A stretch of DNA of 64,000 nt from Clostridium cylindrosporum DSM 605 (GCF_001047375.1 NZ_LFVU01000027.1:1-64000); one strand, 5' to 3'. Shown: positions 17,826-27,722, numbered from the stretch's first letter. Numbers and translations: made by a program. Notes: generated from the letters alone by a model not told the origin.

Positions 17826-18105
17826 AAACAAAAAAGCCCATCGTCCCTATAGAATAGGACGAAAGGCTGTACTTCCGTGGTGCCACCTAAATTAGATGAA
17901 AAAATCATCTCACTTAATTAAGATACGGAGAAGGTTATCTCGATATCCCGCTTTTATAACGTAAAGCTAACGGCTCAGGCTACTATTGTTCACCCTGCTT
18001 CTCATGAACCCATTCGGTATACCAATCAGTGTTAGGCTCTCACCATTCCCAACTCGCTGAAACCTATGCATATACTTACTTTTTTCAATCAAAGAATTTG
18101 TAAGA
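17826..18105 (-). promoter_or_regulatory. T-box riboswitch leader of trpP (Trp specifier)
   Basis: On the minus strand the T-box core AGGTGGCACCACGG lies at 17887-17874, followed by a terminator hairpin (CCTTTCGTCC with GGACGATGGG, then a T-run, 17866-17826). Stem I begins near 18060. Its distal arm has GGTGAGAGCC, and a GAA-TGG sequence (18015-18010) offers a Trp codon as specifier, in the same GAA-NNN context as the alaS leader in this window. Uncharged tRNA-Trp should favour antitermination and raise trpP expression. The T-box is certain; the specifier assignment is good but read by eye. Confidence 0.9.
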
Positions 18106-18132
18106 GTTAGGCTTTTTAAATCTTGTTAATTC

Positions 18133-18162
18133 ATTATAAGATGAAATTTGTAATAGTGTCAA
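18133..18162 (-). promoter_or_regulatory. Promoter of the trpP T-box transcript
   Basis: Minus strand: TTGACA (18162-18157) and TATAAT (18138-18133) with an 18-base spacer, starting just upstream of the leader. Confidence 0.75.
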
Positions 18163-18206
18163 GGGAATAATATTATTTTTTTGGAAAACAGCGCTTATTA
18201 TGATTG

Positions 18207-18235
18207 TTGAGCCTATTTATAAGATATGATATACT
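18207..18235 (+). promoter_or_regulatory. Promoter of tgt
   Basis: TTGAGC (18207-18212), 17 bases, TATACT (18230-18235). It diverges from the trpP leader promoter; the two -35 elements are about 45 bases apart. Confidence 0.6.
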
Positions 18236-18281
18236 TTATTAAGTTAATTAAAATACAATAATATAAAAAGTTACACAATAA

Positions 18282-19430
<1,149 letters not shown>

Positions 19431-19446
19431 ATTAGGAGGCAGGAAA

Positions 19447-19704
19447 ATGACAACAAACCTAATGTTTTTAGTACTAATGATAGGGGTTTTTTACTTTATG
19501 ATAATAAGACCTCAAAAGAACAAACAGAGTAAGTACAGACAAATGCTTGAGGCCTTAACGGTTGGGGATAACATAGTTACCATAGAAGGAATTCATGGTA
19601 AAGTAGTTAAAATAGACTCTGATAAAATAGCTATTTTAACTGGAAAGGCTAATAAAACAAGACTAGTAATGTCAAAAACAGCTATAGACCACATAAAAAA
19701 GTAA
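19447..19704 (+). CDS. yajC: YajC-family preprotein translocase accessory subunit (copy 1)
   Basis: An 85-residue YajC: one N-terminal membrane helix (LMFLVLMIGVFYFMIIRPQKNKQ) then a small soluble domain with VGDNIVTIEGIHGKVVKI. YajC binds the SecDF-SecYEG machinery. AGGAGG at 19434-19439 sets the ATG at 19447; the frame is open upstream inside tgt without a site. A second, longer YajC follows after 69 bases. The two N-terminal halves are clearly similar, pointing to duplication. Confidence 0.92.
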   Translation: MTTNLMFLVLMIGVFYFMIIRPQKNKQSKYRQMLEALTVGDNIVTIEGIHGKVVKIDSDKIAILTGKANKTRLVMSKTAIDHIKK

Positions 19705-19773
19705 AAAATAATAATACCGAATAGGAATTTTGGATTTATTCCTATCAAAACTACATAATTAGGAGGGTTACAT

Positions 19774-20184
19774 ATGGTAGCTGCAAATTTAATTTCATTA
19801 GTTTTAATTTTTGCTGTGTTCTATTTTATGATAATAAGACCACAAAAGAAGAGACAACAACAGCAAAGCCAAATGCTTGAAAACTTAAGAACAGGGGATA
19901 AGGTAGTTACGATTGGAGGAATCCATGGAACTGTAGTTGCTATTGATAATGATACAGTTATAATTGCAACTGGTGATGGAGAAGATACTACGCTAATAAT
20001 GTCAAAGGTAGCTATTTCTAGGGTAGTAGAAGAAGAAAAGAAGGAAATAGTATCATCTGAAACTGCTTCAGAAGAAATTCTTGATGAAGATGTTGAAGAA
20101 TTTGAAGACGAAGACGAAGACGAAGATGAGTATGAAGACGAAGATGAAGAAGATGATGAGGAGAAGAAGGAAACTTCAAAGTAA
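19774..20184 (+). CDS. yajC: YajC-family preprotein translocase subunit (copy 2) with acidic tail
   Basis: A 136-residue second YajC. Residues ~1-85 match the family: membrane helix LISLVLIFAVFYFMIIRPQKKRQ, then TGDKVVTIGGIHGTVVAID. Residues ~103-136 are an extreme acidic tail of almost only Glu and Asp, encoded by GAAGAC/GAAGAT repeats at about 20102-20160, ending EEKKETSK. Copy 1 lacks the tail. AGGAGGG precedes the ATG. Tandem yajC genes suggest specialised subunits; the tail could bind basic proteins or divalent metals (inference). Confidence 0.92.
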   Translation: MVAANLISLVLIFAVFYFMIIRPQKKRQQQQSQMLENLRTGDKVVTIGGIHGTVVAIDNDTVIIATGDGEDTTLIMSKVAISRVVEEEKKEIVSSETASEEILDEDVEEFEDEDEDEDEYEDEDEEDDEEKKETSK

Positions 20185-20207
20185 TCATTAAACTTTATAG
20201 AATATAT

Positions 20208-20248
20208 AAAATCCACCTTTCATATGTATTAATAGGGAGGTGGATTTT
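20208..20248 (+). promoter_or_regulatory. Inverted repeat hiding the ribosome binding site of the TIGR04086 gene
   Basis: AAAATCCACCT (20208-20218) is perfectly complementary to AGGTGGATTTT (20238-20248). The 3' arm includes the GGAGGTGG ribosome site of the gene starting at 20252. The hairpin could limit translation, or act as a weak terminator (short U-run only). Confidence 0.6.
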
Positions 20249-20251
20249 ACT

Positions 20252-20638
20252 ATGGAAAGTATTAATGAAAAAGATAAACTTTATGTTGCGTATCTTAAGG
20301 CAATTATAGGATCGGGGGTACTTTCAATTATACTTTTAGTACTAGCATCTTTAATGTTTTATTTTATGAGCTTCACTGACTCGCAAATGAACACATCTGT
20401 ATGGGTTATAACTGTTCTTGGAATATGCTACTGTGGAGTTTTTGGAGCTATAAAAATAGGTTCAAGGGGATACCTACATGGTGCAGTTCTAGGAGGACTA
20501 TATACTATCATTATAGGAATAATAGGTCTTTTAACAGAGGCAGGGAAGGTTAATATGCAAACCTTCTTGGTAACATTTATAATGTCTGTTGTTGTTGGAA
20601 TGCTATCTGGAATGATAGGAATGATGCTTAAAAAGTAA
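20252..20638 (+). CDS. TIGR04086-type small membrane protein
   Basis: A 128-residue protein with four membrane helices: AIIGSGVLSIILLVLASLMFY, SVWVITVLGICYCGVFGA, GAVLGGLYTIIIGIIGLL and FLVTFIMSVVVGMLSGMIG. It fits the TIGR04086 clostridial membrane family, often found beside yajC and the SCIFF genes; the function is unknown. I start it at ATG 20252 after GGGAGGTGG; the upstream in-frame GTG overlaps that site. Its ribosome site sits in the 3' arm of an 11-bp hairpin, so its translation may be held down relative to yajC. The neighbourhood hints at a role in export or processing of SCIFF, which is speculation. Confidence 0.78.
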   Translation: MESINEKDKLYVAYLKAIIGSGVLSIILLVLASLMFYFMSFTDSQMNTSVWVITVLGICYCGVFGAIKIGSRGYLHGAVLGGLYTIIIGIIGLLTEAGKVNMQTFLVTFIMSVVVGMLSGMIGMMLKK

Positions 20639-20762
20639 AATTTATTTTATTGAGTAAAGCTATTACTTGTGCTATAATTGACATGGTAACTTTAAGATTA
20701 CTTGTTACATAGGACTAATTAAGTATTTTTTAGCTTGTTTTATGATAAAGGAGGAATTTATG

Positions 20763-20903
20763 ATGAAGCATATAAAGACTATTAATCTAGGTGCTTTAAA
20801 GGCTAGCATTAACAAGCCAGGATGCAAGGAGTGCGCTAACTCATGCCAATCAGCTTGTAAAACTTCATGTACAGTAGCTAACCTTGAATGTGAAAACAAC
20901 TAG
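20763..20903 (+). CDS. scfA: SCIFF ribosomally made peptide precursor (six Cys in forty-five)
   Basis: A 46-codon gene for the conserved clostridial SCIFF peptide: MKHIKTINLGALKASINKPG, then six cysteines at C21, C24, C28, C32, C36 and C43. The radical SAM enzyme encoded just downstream is expected to install a Cys-to-Thr thioether. In the C. thermocellum pair (CteA/CteB) this was reported, as I recall, between Cys32 and Thr37, and both positions are conserved here. AAAGGAGG (20747-20754) supports this ATG or the adjacent one at 20760. The peptide's biological role is not known. An apparent minus-strand frame here is a shadow. Confidence 0.95.
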   Translation: MKHIKTINLGALKASINKPGCKECANSCQSACKTSCTVANLECENN

Positions 20904-20911
20904 TGCTTTGG

Positions 20912-20938
20912 GCAGTAACTGATAGTTACTGCTTTTTA
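20912..20938 (+). terminator. Intra-operon terminator/attenuator between scfA and scfB
   Basis: GCAGTAACT (20912-20920) GAT AGTTACTGC (20924-20932) followed by TTTTT: a perfect 9-bp intrinsic terminator with a 3-base loop, between the peptide gene and its maturase. It probably allows partial read-through, so far more peptide than enzyme is made. Confidence 0.8.
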
Positions 20939-20960
20939 ACTTTTTATGGGAGGAAAAATA

Positions 20961-22319
20961 ATGAAAATTCATAAGTTTGAACAATGTGGTTTAAAAATAG
21001 TTATAGATGTAAATAGTGGCGCAATTCATGTTGTGGACAATGTTGTTTATGATATTTTAGACCATTATGTAGATAATAGTACAGTAAAGGATTTTGAATC
21101 CCTACTTCCAAATTATACAGCTGAACAAATAGAAGAAGGGTTAAGTGAAGTAAAGTACCTAATTAATGAGAATATGCTATTCACTGAAGATCCATATAAA
21201 GACATTATACTAAATGATGAAGGTCCATCTTTCATTAAGGCAATGTGCCTTAATATAGCCCATGATTGTAACCTAAAGTGCAAATATTGTTTTGCTGAGG
21301 AAGGTGAATATCATGGTGCACGTAGTATGATGACACCAGAAATAGGTAAGAAGGCTATAGACTTTGTAATAAAATCATCAGGACCAAGAAAGAACATAGA
21401 GGTTGATTTATTTGGTGGAGAGCCTTTAATGAACTTTAACACAGTTAAAGAAATTGTTGATTATGCAAGGATTGAAGAAAAGAAGTATAATAAGAATATA
21501 AGATTTACAATGACAACAAATGCAACTCTTCTTAATGATGAGATAATGGAATATATAGATAAGAATATGGGCAATATCGTACTTAGCATAGATGGAAGAC
21601 CAGAGGTTAATGACAATATAAGAGTTAGATACGATGGAAGTGGAACATATGATGCTATAATGCCTAAAATAAAGAAAATGGTAGAAAAGAGAGATAAGTC
21701 AAAGCAGTACTATGTAAGAGGAACATTTACAAGGGAAAACCTTGACTTTTTTGAAGACGTAATGCTTATGGCAAATGAAGGTTTTAAAGAAGTATCAAAT
21801 GAACCTGTTGTTCTTGAACCTTCTCATCCTCTAGCATTAAGACTTGAAGATCTTCCTGTTATTTTTGAGCAATATGATAAACTAGCAGATGAAATGATCA
21901 AAAGAGAAAAAGAAGGTAGAGGATTTAAATTCTATCACTTTGCAATGGATATAAACGGTGGTCCTTGTGTTTATAAGAGAATATCAGGATGTGGTGCAGG
22001 ATATGAGTATGTAGCTGTAACTCCAGATGGAGATATATATCCATGTCATCAATTTGTTGGAAAAGAAGAATTTAAACTTGGAACCCTAGATGAAGGTAAT
22101 ATAGATGCATCACTAGAGACTCTATTTAAAAATGGACATATATATAACAAGCCTAAGTGTGAAAAATGTTGGGCAAAATTCTATTGTAGTGGTGGATGTC
22201 AAGCAAACAACTACAACTTTAACAATGATATTCATATTCCATATGAACTTGGATGTGAAATGATGAAGAAAAGAGTAGAATGTGCAATTGCTATAAGAGC
22301 TAAGCTACTAGAAGATTAA
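20961..22319 (+). CDS. scfB: SCIFF radical SAM maturase
   Basis: A 452-residue radical SAM/SPASM enzyme. Residues 1-90 hold a RiPP-recognition-type region (ViVDVNSGAIHVVDNVVYDIL). The radical SAM cluster is CNLKCKYCF (C103, C107, C110; CX3CX2C), followed by the glycine-rich DLFGGEPLMN. The C-terminal SPASM domain carries auxiliary-cluster cysteines (SGCGAGYEYVAVTPDGDIYPC, CEKCWAKFYCSGGCQ). It forms the thioether crosslink in the SCIFF peptide. GGGAGG at 20948-20953 favours ATG 20961 over the ATG at 20946. Its partner peptide gene is 57 bases upstream, separated by a terminator hairpin. The specificity call rests on that pairing. Confidence 0.95.
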   Translation: MKIHKFEQCGLKIVIDVNSGAIHVVDNVVYDILDHYVDNSTVKDFESLLPNYTAEQIEEGLSEVKYLINENMLFTEDPYKDIILNDEGPSFIKAMCLNIAHDCNLKCKYCFAEEGEYHGARSMMTPEIGKKAIDFVIKSSGPRKNIEVDLFGGEPLMNFNTVKEIVDYARIEEKKYNKNIRFTMTTNATLLNDEIMEYIDKNMGNIVLSIDGRPEVNDNIRVRYDGSGTYDAIMPKIKKMVEKRDKSKQYYVRGTFTRENLDFFEDVMLMANEGFKEVSNEPVVLEPSHPLALRLEDLPVIFEQYDKLADEMIKREKEGRGFKFYHFAMDINGGPCVYKRISGCGAGYEYVAVTPDGDIYPCHQFVGKEEFKLGTLDEGNIDASLETLFKNGHIYNKPKCEKCWAKFYCSGGCQANNYNFNNDIHIPYELGCEMMKKRVECAIAIRAKLLED

Positions 22320-22339
22320 TTTTAAATGAAAAAATGGAC

Positions 22340-22376
22340 AATCCTACAGAATATATATTCTGTAGGATTTTTTTTG
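22340..22376 (+). terminator. Terminator after scfB
   Basis: AATCCTACAGAATAT and ATATTCTGTAGGATT form a perfect 15-bp palindromic stem followed by eight T residues. It separates scfB from secD. Confidence 0.88.
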
Positions 22377-22507
22377 TATATATGTGTAAAATAAAACCTA
22401 GAGGGATAATTTACAAAAAATAAAAGATTATGAAACATTAAGTCGTTTGACTAAAAAAAACCTCAGTTGTATAATTAGCATAGCGTGTTTAAGAAGGAGG
22501 GAGATAT

Positions 22508-23740
22508 ATGAAGAAAAAGAGTGCACTGAAGTTTATTATATCTATTATTGTGATTTTAATAAGTGCATATGTACTAGCATTTGGTATTAATCTTGGTAAT
22601 TATAAAATACTTTCTCTAGGTGAGAGTCTAAAGCCAGGACTTGATCTAAAGGGTGGAGTATATATAGAAGAAGAAATTGTTGGAGGTAAAGTTAGTAAGG
22701 AAACTCTACAAAGAACAAAGGAACTTCTAGAGCTTAGAGTAAATGGACTTGGAGTTTCTGAATCTGTTGTTGCTATAACAGGTGACAATAGAATCAGAAT
22801 TGAAATCCCAGGAATTTATGATTCTCAAAAGGCCCTAGAACAGGTTGGTAAGACAGGAAAACTTAAGTTTACATCTCCAGATGGTAAAGAAGTATTAGCT
22901 GGAACAGATGTTAAAAACGCAACAGTTGGCGTTGATAATCAGTCAAATAAGCCAGTTGTACAACTTCAATTAACTAAAGAGGGAACAAAGAAGTTTGCAG
23001 ATGCAACTAAAAAATATATAAATAAACAAATTTCAATATACATGGATGAGGATATTATTTCATCTCCAACTGTACAAAGTGAGATTACAAATGGAGAGGC
23101 AATAATAACAGGAAGTGCTGATGTTGAAGAAGCAGGAAGACTTGCAGGTCTTATTAAGTCAGGTTCACTACCTGTAAAACTTAAGCCTGCGACAGTAAAA
23201 ACAATAGGTCCATCACTTGGAGCGGAAGCAATTCCTACAAGTATGACTGCTGCTGCAATTGGTATAGGTCTTATAGTATTATTTATGATTGGATACTATA
23301 GAATACAAGGCGCTGTAGCAAGTATTGCTTTAGTTGTTTATATAATATTAACGCTTTTAGTATTTGTAAATATAGGAGCAACATTAACTCTTCCAGGTAT
23401 TGCTGGGCTTCTGCTTTCTGTCGGTATGGCAGTTGATGCTAATGTACTTATATTTGAAAGAACTAAGGAAGAGCTTAGACTTGGTAAGTCTTTAAGTACA
23501 TCAATAGATATAGGTTTTAAAAGAGCATTATCATCTATTCTTGATTCAAATATAACAACTCTTATAGCTGGTTTTTCCCTATACTATTTAGGGTCAGGTT
23601 CTGTAAAAGGTTTTGCTTTAACTCTAAATATAGGGGTTATATGTAGTATGTTTACAGCGGTAATTGTTACAAGATTTTTACTAAAGTCATTTGTTAATGC
23701 AGGATGGGTAAAAAACCCTAGACTTTATAGTAGGAAATAG
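22508..23740 (+). CDS. secD: Protein translocase subunit SecD
   Basis: A 410-residue SecD, the RND-like partner that uses the proton or sodium gradient to pull exported proteins out of SecYEG. The N-terminal helix (FIISIIVILISAYVLAFGI) is followed by PGLDLKGGVYI, the P1 extracellular domain (~60-240) and five C-terminal helices with MAVDANVLIFERTKEELRLGKS. It is shorter than E. coli SecD, as usual in Gram-positives. secF follows after 15 bases, so they form an operon. AAGGAGGGAG precedes the ATG. A separate promoter after the scfB terminator is likely. Confidence 0.96.
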   Translation: MKKKSALKFIISIIVILISAYVLAFGINLGNYKILSLGESLKPGLDLKGGVYIEEEIVGGKVSKETLQRTKELLELRVNGLGVSESVVAITGDNRIRIEIPGIYDSQKALEQVGKTGKLKFTSPDGKEVLAGTDVKNATVGVDNQSNKPVVQLQLTKEGTKKFADATKKYINKQISIYMDEDIISSPTVQSEITNGEAIITGSADVEEAGRLAGLIKSGSLPVKLKPATVKTIGPSLGAEAIPTSMTAAAIGIGLIVLFMIGYYRIQGAVASIALVVYIILTLLVFVNIGATLTLPGIAGLLLSVGMAVDANVLIFERTKEELRLGKSLSTSIDIGFKRALSSILDSNITTLIAGFSLYYLGSGSVKGFALTLNIGVICSMFTAVIVTRFLLKSFVNAGWVKNPRLYSRK

Positions 23741-23755
23741 AGGGGAGGGTTATAG

Positions 23756-24634
23756 ATGAAAGAAGAAAGAATTTTTAAGATAGTTGAGAAAAGTAAGCTA
23801 TGGTTTATTATATCAGCTGTTATACTTGTAGTTTGTTTAGGTTCTATAGCGTTTAGAGGACTTAATTATGGAATAGACTTTGTAGGTGGAACTGTTGTTA
23901 ATATAAACATGGAAAAAGGTTTTGATGTAACCAAGGTTAGAACTATCGTAGAAAAGTATGATAAGTCTGCTCAGGTTCAAGAAGTTCAAGGAAATAACGT
24001 ATCTATTAGAAGTAATAATCTAAGTAACGAAGAAGTAGCGACTTTATTTAAGGAGATAAAAAAGGATTTTTCTTTAAAGAAGAATGAACCTGTATCATCT
24101 GAAAGAATAGAGCCAACTATAGGTAAAGAAATAACTCAAAAAGCAATAATTTCATCTCTAGTAGCTATTTTAGGTATACTAATATATATTAGTTTAAGAT
24201 TCGAGTGGAAATTTGGACTAGCTGCTATTGCATCACTTATACATGATTTGATAGTTACTATAGGTATATTCTCTATTTTCCAGATACCGGTAAATAGTAG
24301 CTTTATAGCAGCTATACTTACTATACTTGGATATTCTATTAATGATACAGTTGTTGTATTTGATAGAATTAGAGAAAATAGCAAGAAAAAAATATACAAC
24401 ACTAATGTATTACTTGGAGATGCCAGTTTAACACAAACAATGGCAAGATCTATTAATACAGTGTTAACTGTTCTTATAGCGATAACATCGCTATATATAT
24501 TTGGTGTTTCAGCTATTAAGGAATTTGCTCTACCTCTTATAATTGGTATAGCATTTGGTGGATATTCATCAATATTTATAGCAGTTCCAGTATGGGTAAA
24601 GCTTGTAGATAGTTGTAAGAAGAAGGATAAATAA
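23756..24634 (+). CDS. secF: Protein translocase subunit SecF
   Basis: A 292-residue SecF pairing with SecD. It has the N-terminal helix WFIISAVILVVCLGSIAF, then RGLNYGIDFVGGT, a small periplasm-like domain and five helices with GYSINDTVVVFDRIREN, the conserved conducting-helix motif. SecD and SecF are separate here rather than fused as in Bacillus. GAGGGGAGGG precedes the ATG. A hairpin terminator follows. Confidence 0.96.
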   Translation: MKEERIFKIVEKSKLWFIISAVILVVCLGSIAFRGLNYGIDFVGGTVVNINMEKGFDVTKVRTIVEKYDKSAQVQEVQGNNVSIRSNNLSNEEVATLFKEIKKDFSLKKNEPVSSERIEPTIGKEITQKAIISSLVAILGILIYISLRFEWKFGLAAIASLIHDLIVTIGIFSIFQIPVNSSFIAAILTILGYSINDTVVVFDRIRENSKKKIYNTNVLLGDASLTQTMARSINTVLTVLIAITSLYIFGVSAIKEFALPLIIGIAFGGYSSIFIAVPVWVKLVDSCKKKDK

Positions 24635-24651
24635 ATTATCATAAAAATATA

Positions 24652-24688
24652 AAAAAAGGAAGAATTTCGATTCTTCCTTTTTGTTTTG
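24652..24688 (+). terminator. Terminator after secF
   Basis: AAAAAAGGAAGAAT TTCG ATTCTTCCTTTTTG: a perfect stem capped by the stable TTCG tetraloop, with a T-tract. Confidence 0.9.
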
Positions 24689-24819
24689 TATAATAAAGAA
24701 AAATTAAATAATAAATTATTTAAAACTTTGATATTTTTTAGCGAATTTTCATTGCTAATACAGTGAAGTACAATGTATAATATTATATGCTTTCAATTAT
24801 TCTAAGGGGTATATAGGCT

Positions 24820-27201
24820 ATGAAAAAATGGATGGTAAAAAAAACAAAAACAGAAAAGGAAAAACTACATAGCAATGAATTTTTAAATAGATTACTTCAT
24901 ATTAGAGGGATAGAAGATAATAAGGGAGCCAGGCTCTTTTTAGATCCATCTATGGGTAATCTTAATAATCCTTTTTTGTTAAAAGATATGGATAAAGCAA
25001 TAGAGAGAATTGATGAGGTTATAAAAAAGGGTCAAAAAATAGTTATTTATGGTGATTATGATGTAGATGGAATCACTAGTACATCGATTCTTTTTAGAGC
25101 TTTTAAGAAACTAGGTATAGATGTTAGTTATTATATACCTGATAGATTAGATGAAGGTTATGGATTAAATATTGAGGCAGTTACATATTTAAAGAGTCTG
25201 CAAACTGATTTAATTATTACGGTAGACTGTGGTATATCTGCTCTGGAAGAAGTAGATTATATAAAATCCCTTGGAATGGACGTTATAATAACAGATCATC
25301 ATGAGTGTAGGGAAGAGATTCCAGATACCATTGTTATAAATCCTAAAAGACAAGATTGTACATATCCATGTAAAAATCTTGCGGGATGCGGTGTAGCCTT
25401 TAAATTAATTCAGGCTCTTTGGATGTATTATAATATAGACGGGGTAGATGAGTTTTTAGATATAGCAGCAATTGGAACTATTGCTGATATAGTAGAACTT
25501 AGGGGAGAAAATCGAATAATTGCTAAACATGGCATGGAAAAGTTGAAAACTACTGATAAATGTGGGTTAATAGCACTTAAGTCAATATCAGGACTGGAAG
25601 ATAATATTACTTCAGGTAATATTGCTTTTCAGATTGCACCGAGAATAAATGCAATAGGAAGACTTCGTGATGCTAAAATAGCAGTAGAATTATTTATTAC
25701 ATGTGATTCTGATAAAGCCATGCAAATAGCAAAATATTTGGACCAAGAAAACAGAAGTAGACAAAAAATAGAAGAGGAAATACTTAATGAGGCAATAATT
25801 AAGATAAGCCAAGAGGTAGATCTTCAAAATGATAGGGTTATAGTAGTATCTTCGACTAATTGGCACCTTGGAGTGGTAGGAATAGTGGCATCTAAGATAG
25901 TAGATATTTTCCATAGACCTACCATTATTTTATGTGAAGAAGGGGATATGGCTAGAGGTTCAGGAAGAAGCATTGAAGGTTTTAATTTATTTAAAGCTTT
26001 AGTTGAATGTGAAGATGTGCTTCAAAGCTTCGGTGGACATGAAATGGCAGCTGGACTTAAAGTCAATACTTCTAATATAAAAGATTTAAGAGAGAAGTTA
26101 AACTCCTATGGGAAGAGAATAGACCCGGATGTTTATCTGAGCAAATTAAACATTGATATGATGTTAGATTCTAGTGATATTAATTTTGAAAATTTAGATG
26201 CCATAAAAGCCCTTGAACCATTTGGTGAGGGAAATCCAACACCTGTATTTGGAATTGAGGATATTCAGCTTCTATCAAAAAGATATGTTGGTAGTGGAGA
26301 GAAGCATATTAAACTTCAGTTTATCAAGAATGAGGTTTATTATGATGGTATTCTTTTTAACTATGGTAAAAATTATATGCACAAAGACTGGGAAAATGTA
26401 GATATTGCTTTTAATATGGATGAAAATAATTGGATGGGTAAAAAGAGTATTCAGTTTATAGTTAGAGATATGAAGCCATATAAAAGCTGGATGAAAAGTA
26501 ATCTTAAAGATAATTACTATAAATACCTTAAGAGTATTCAAAATTCACATGATGAAGAAGTTTCTATGGAAAACATAAAGTTTATAAGTAAAGATACTGA
26601 CTTTGTTAAAGAGTTTCTATGTTTTGAAAAAGGACATGTGTTGGTCTCATCGAGGGAATCACTAGATGAATTAGATTATTTCCTTGATTTATTTGACTTT
26701 TCAGGGAATGTAGTAAAAGATGATTCACGTGGTATAGTTATATGCCCGGATATTTCAAAAATAGACTTTTCCTCAGATGTACTAATATACGACTTTCTTC
26801 CAGGTGGAGCAGAATATAAAATTCTTTTGGAAAAGGTACCTGGGGATGTGTATCATTTTTATGATAATAACTTATTTGAAAAAATAGATAATTATATAGA
26901 TGAAATAGAAGTTAAAAATGAATTAATTGATAGTATTATTAGTTTTCTAGTACAAGGGGAGATCTGTGGAAGACTTTCAGATATATCTAAGGACTTTAAT
27001 GCTAATCCTTTTCTAATGTATAATACAATTGTATTTTTAAGGAGGAAAGGTGTAGTAGAAATACTGTCTAATGGAGATATAATAAAAATCAAGCTTAAAG
27101 AAGATATTAGTAATATAGATTTATATGATATTGATAATATAATGACACAAAAAATTAAACGGGTAGAATCAAAGCTAAAAGAGTTAACCATGGAGGATTG
27201 A
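24820..27201 (+). CDS. recJ: Single-stranded-DNA-specific exonuclease RecJ
   Basis: A 793-residue RecJ, a 5'-3' exonuclease on single-stranded DNA in recombination and repair. The DHH domain holds VIYGDYDVDGITS (DYDVDG at 79-84), TVDCGIS, TDHHECREE and IGTIADIVEL; the DHHA1 domain has GSGRSIEGFNLF and FGGHEMAAG. An OB-fold region and a long C-terminal domain (~540-793) follow, including a winged-helix-like segment near 715-750. This long architecture matches Firmicutes RecJ (about 790 residues). The stop overlaps the region just before apt, whose ribosome site TGGAGG is inside recJ, so recJ-apt are translationally adjacent. Confidence 0.94.
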   Translation: MKKWMVKKTKTEKEKLHSNEFLNRLLHIRGIEDNKGARLFLDPSMGNLNNPFLLKDMDKAIERIDEVIKKGQKIVIYGDYDVDGITSTSILFRAFKKLGIDVSYYIPDRLDEGYGLNIEAVTYLKSLQTDLIITVDCGISALEEVDYIKSLGMDVIITDHHECREEIPDTIVINPKRQDCTYPCKNLAGCGVAFKLIQALWMYYNIDGVDEFLDIAAIGTIADIVELRGENRIIAKHGMEKLKTTDKCGLIALKSISGLEDNITSGNIAFQIAPRINAIGRLRDAKIAVELFITCDSDKAMQIAKYLDQENRSRQKIEEEILNEAIIKISQEVDLQNDRVIVVSSTNWHLGVVGIVASKIVDIFHRPTIILCEEGDMARGSGRSIEGFNLFKALVECEDVLQSFGGHEMAAGLKVNTSNIKDLREKLNSYGKRIDPDVYLSKLNIDMMLDSSDINFENLDAIKALEPFGEGNPTPVFGIEDIQLLSKRYVGSGEKHIKLQFIKNEVYYDGILFNYGKNYMHKDWENVDIAFNMDENNWMGKKSIQFIVRDMKPYKSWMKSNLKDNYYKYLKSIQNSHDEEVSMENIKFISKDTDFVKEFLCFEKGHVLVSSRESLDELDYFLDLFDFSGNVVKDDSRGIVICPDISKIDFSSDVLIYDFLPGGAEYKILLEKVPGDVYHFYDNNLFEKIDNYIDEIEVKNELIDSIISFLVQGEICGRLSDISKDFNANPFLMYNTIVFLRRKGVVEILSNGDIIKIKLKEDISNIDLYDIDNIMTQKIKRVESKLKELTMED

Positions 27202-27203
27202 TT

Positions 27204-27722
27204 ATGAGTTTTAAGGATAAAATAAGAATAATTGAAGACTTTCCAAAAGAAGGTATAAGTTTTAAGGATGTAACTCCTGTTTTTCAGGATAGAGAAGCTT
27301 TAAAGGAACTTATAGATACCTTTAAAGAATTAGCACGTGATAAGGAAGTAGATGTAGTAGTAGGGCCTGAAGCGAGAGGATTTCTTATAGGTGCACCACT
27401 TGCATATGCACTTGGAGTAGGATTTGTTCCTGTTAGAAAGCCAGGTAAACTTCCAGGAGATACACTAAGATATGAATATGCATTAGAGTACGGAACAGAT
27501 ACACTTGAAATCCATAAGGATGCTATTAAAAAGGGTCAAAAAGTTCTGATAGTTGATGATTTACTTGCAACAGGAGGGACAATTTCTTCAGTTGCAAAAC
27601 TTGTAGAGGAACTAGGTGGAGAAGTAGTATCAATGAATTTTGTTATAGAATTAACAGGATTAAAGGGTATAGAAAAGCTTGATAAATATGAGGTTGTGTC
27701 ACTTTTAAAGTATGAATTCTAA
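27204..27722 (+). CDS. apt: Adenine phosphoribosyltransferase
   Basis: A 172-residue Apt that converts adenine and PRPP to AMP. Signatures: IRIIEDFPKEGISFKDVTPV at the N-terminus, PEARGFLIGAPLAY, and the PRPP loop VLIVDDLLATGGT (~117-129). ATG 27204 lies two bases after the recJ stop, with TGGAGG at 27191-27196. The recJ-apt-relA order is common in Clostridia and links purine salvage with ppGpp metabolism. A hairpin terminator lies between apt and relA. Confidence 0.96.
   Translation: MSFKDKIRIIEDFPKEGISFKDVTPVFQDREALKELIDTFKELARDKEVDVVVGPEARGFLIGAPLAYALGVGFVPVRKPGKLPGDTLRYEYALEYGTDTLEIHKDAIKKGQKVLIVDDLLATGGTISSVAKLVEELGGEVVSMNFVIELTGLKGIEKLDKYEVVSLLKYEF

Noticed and set aside
19821-20216. 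Minus-strand serine-rich frame
   Set aside because: It is the complement of the acidic codon run of the second yajC gene.
20705-20899. Minus-strand 64-codon frame opposite scfA
   Set aside because: No ribosome site, and the plus strand carries the recognised SCIFF peptide.
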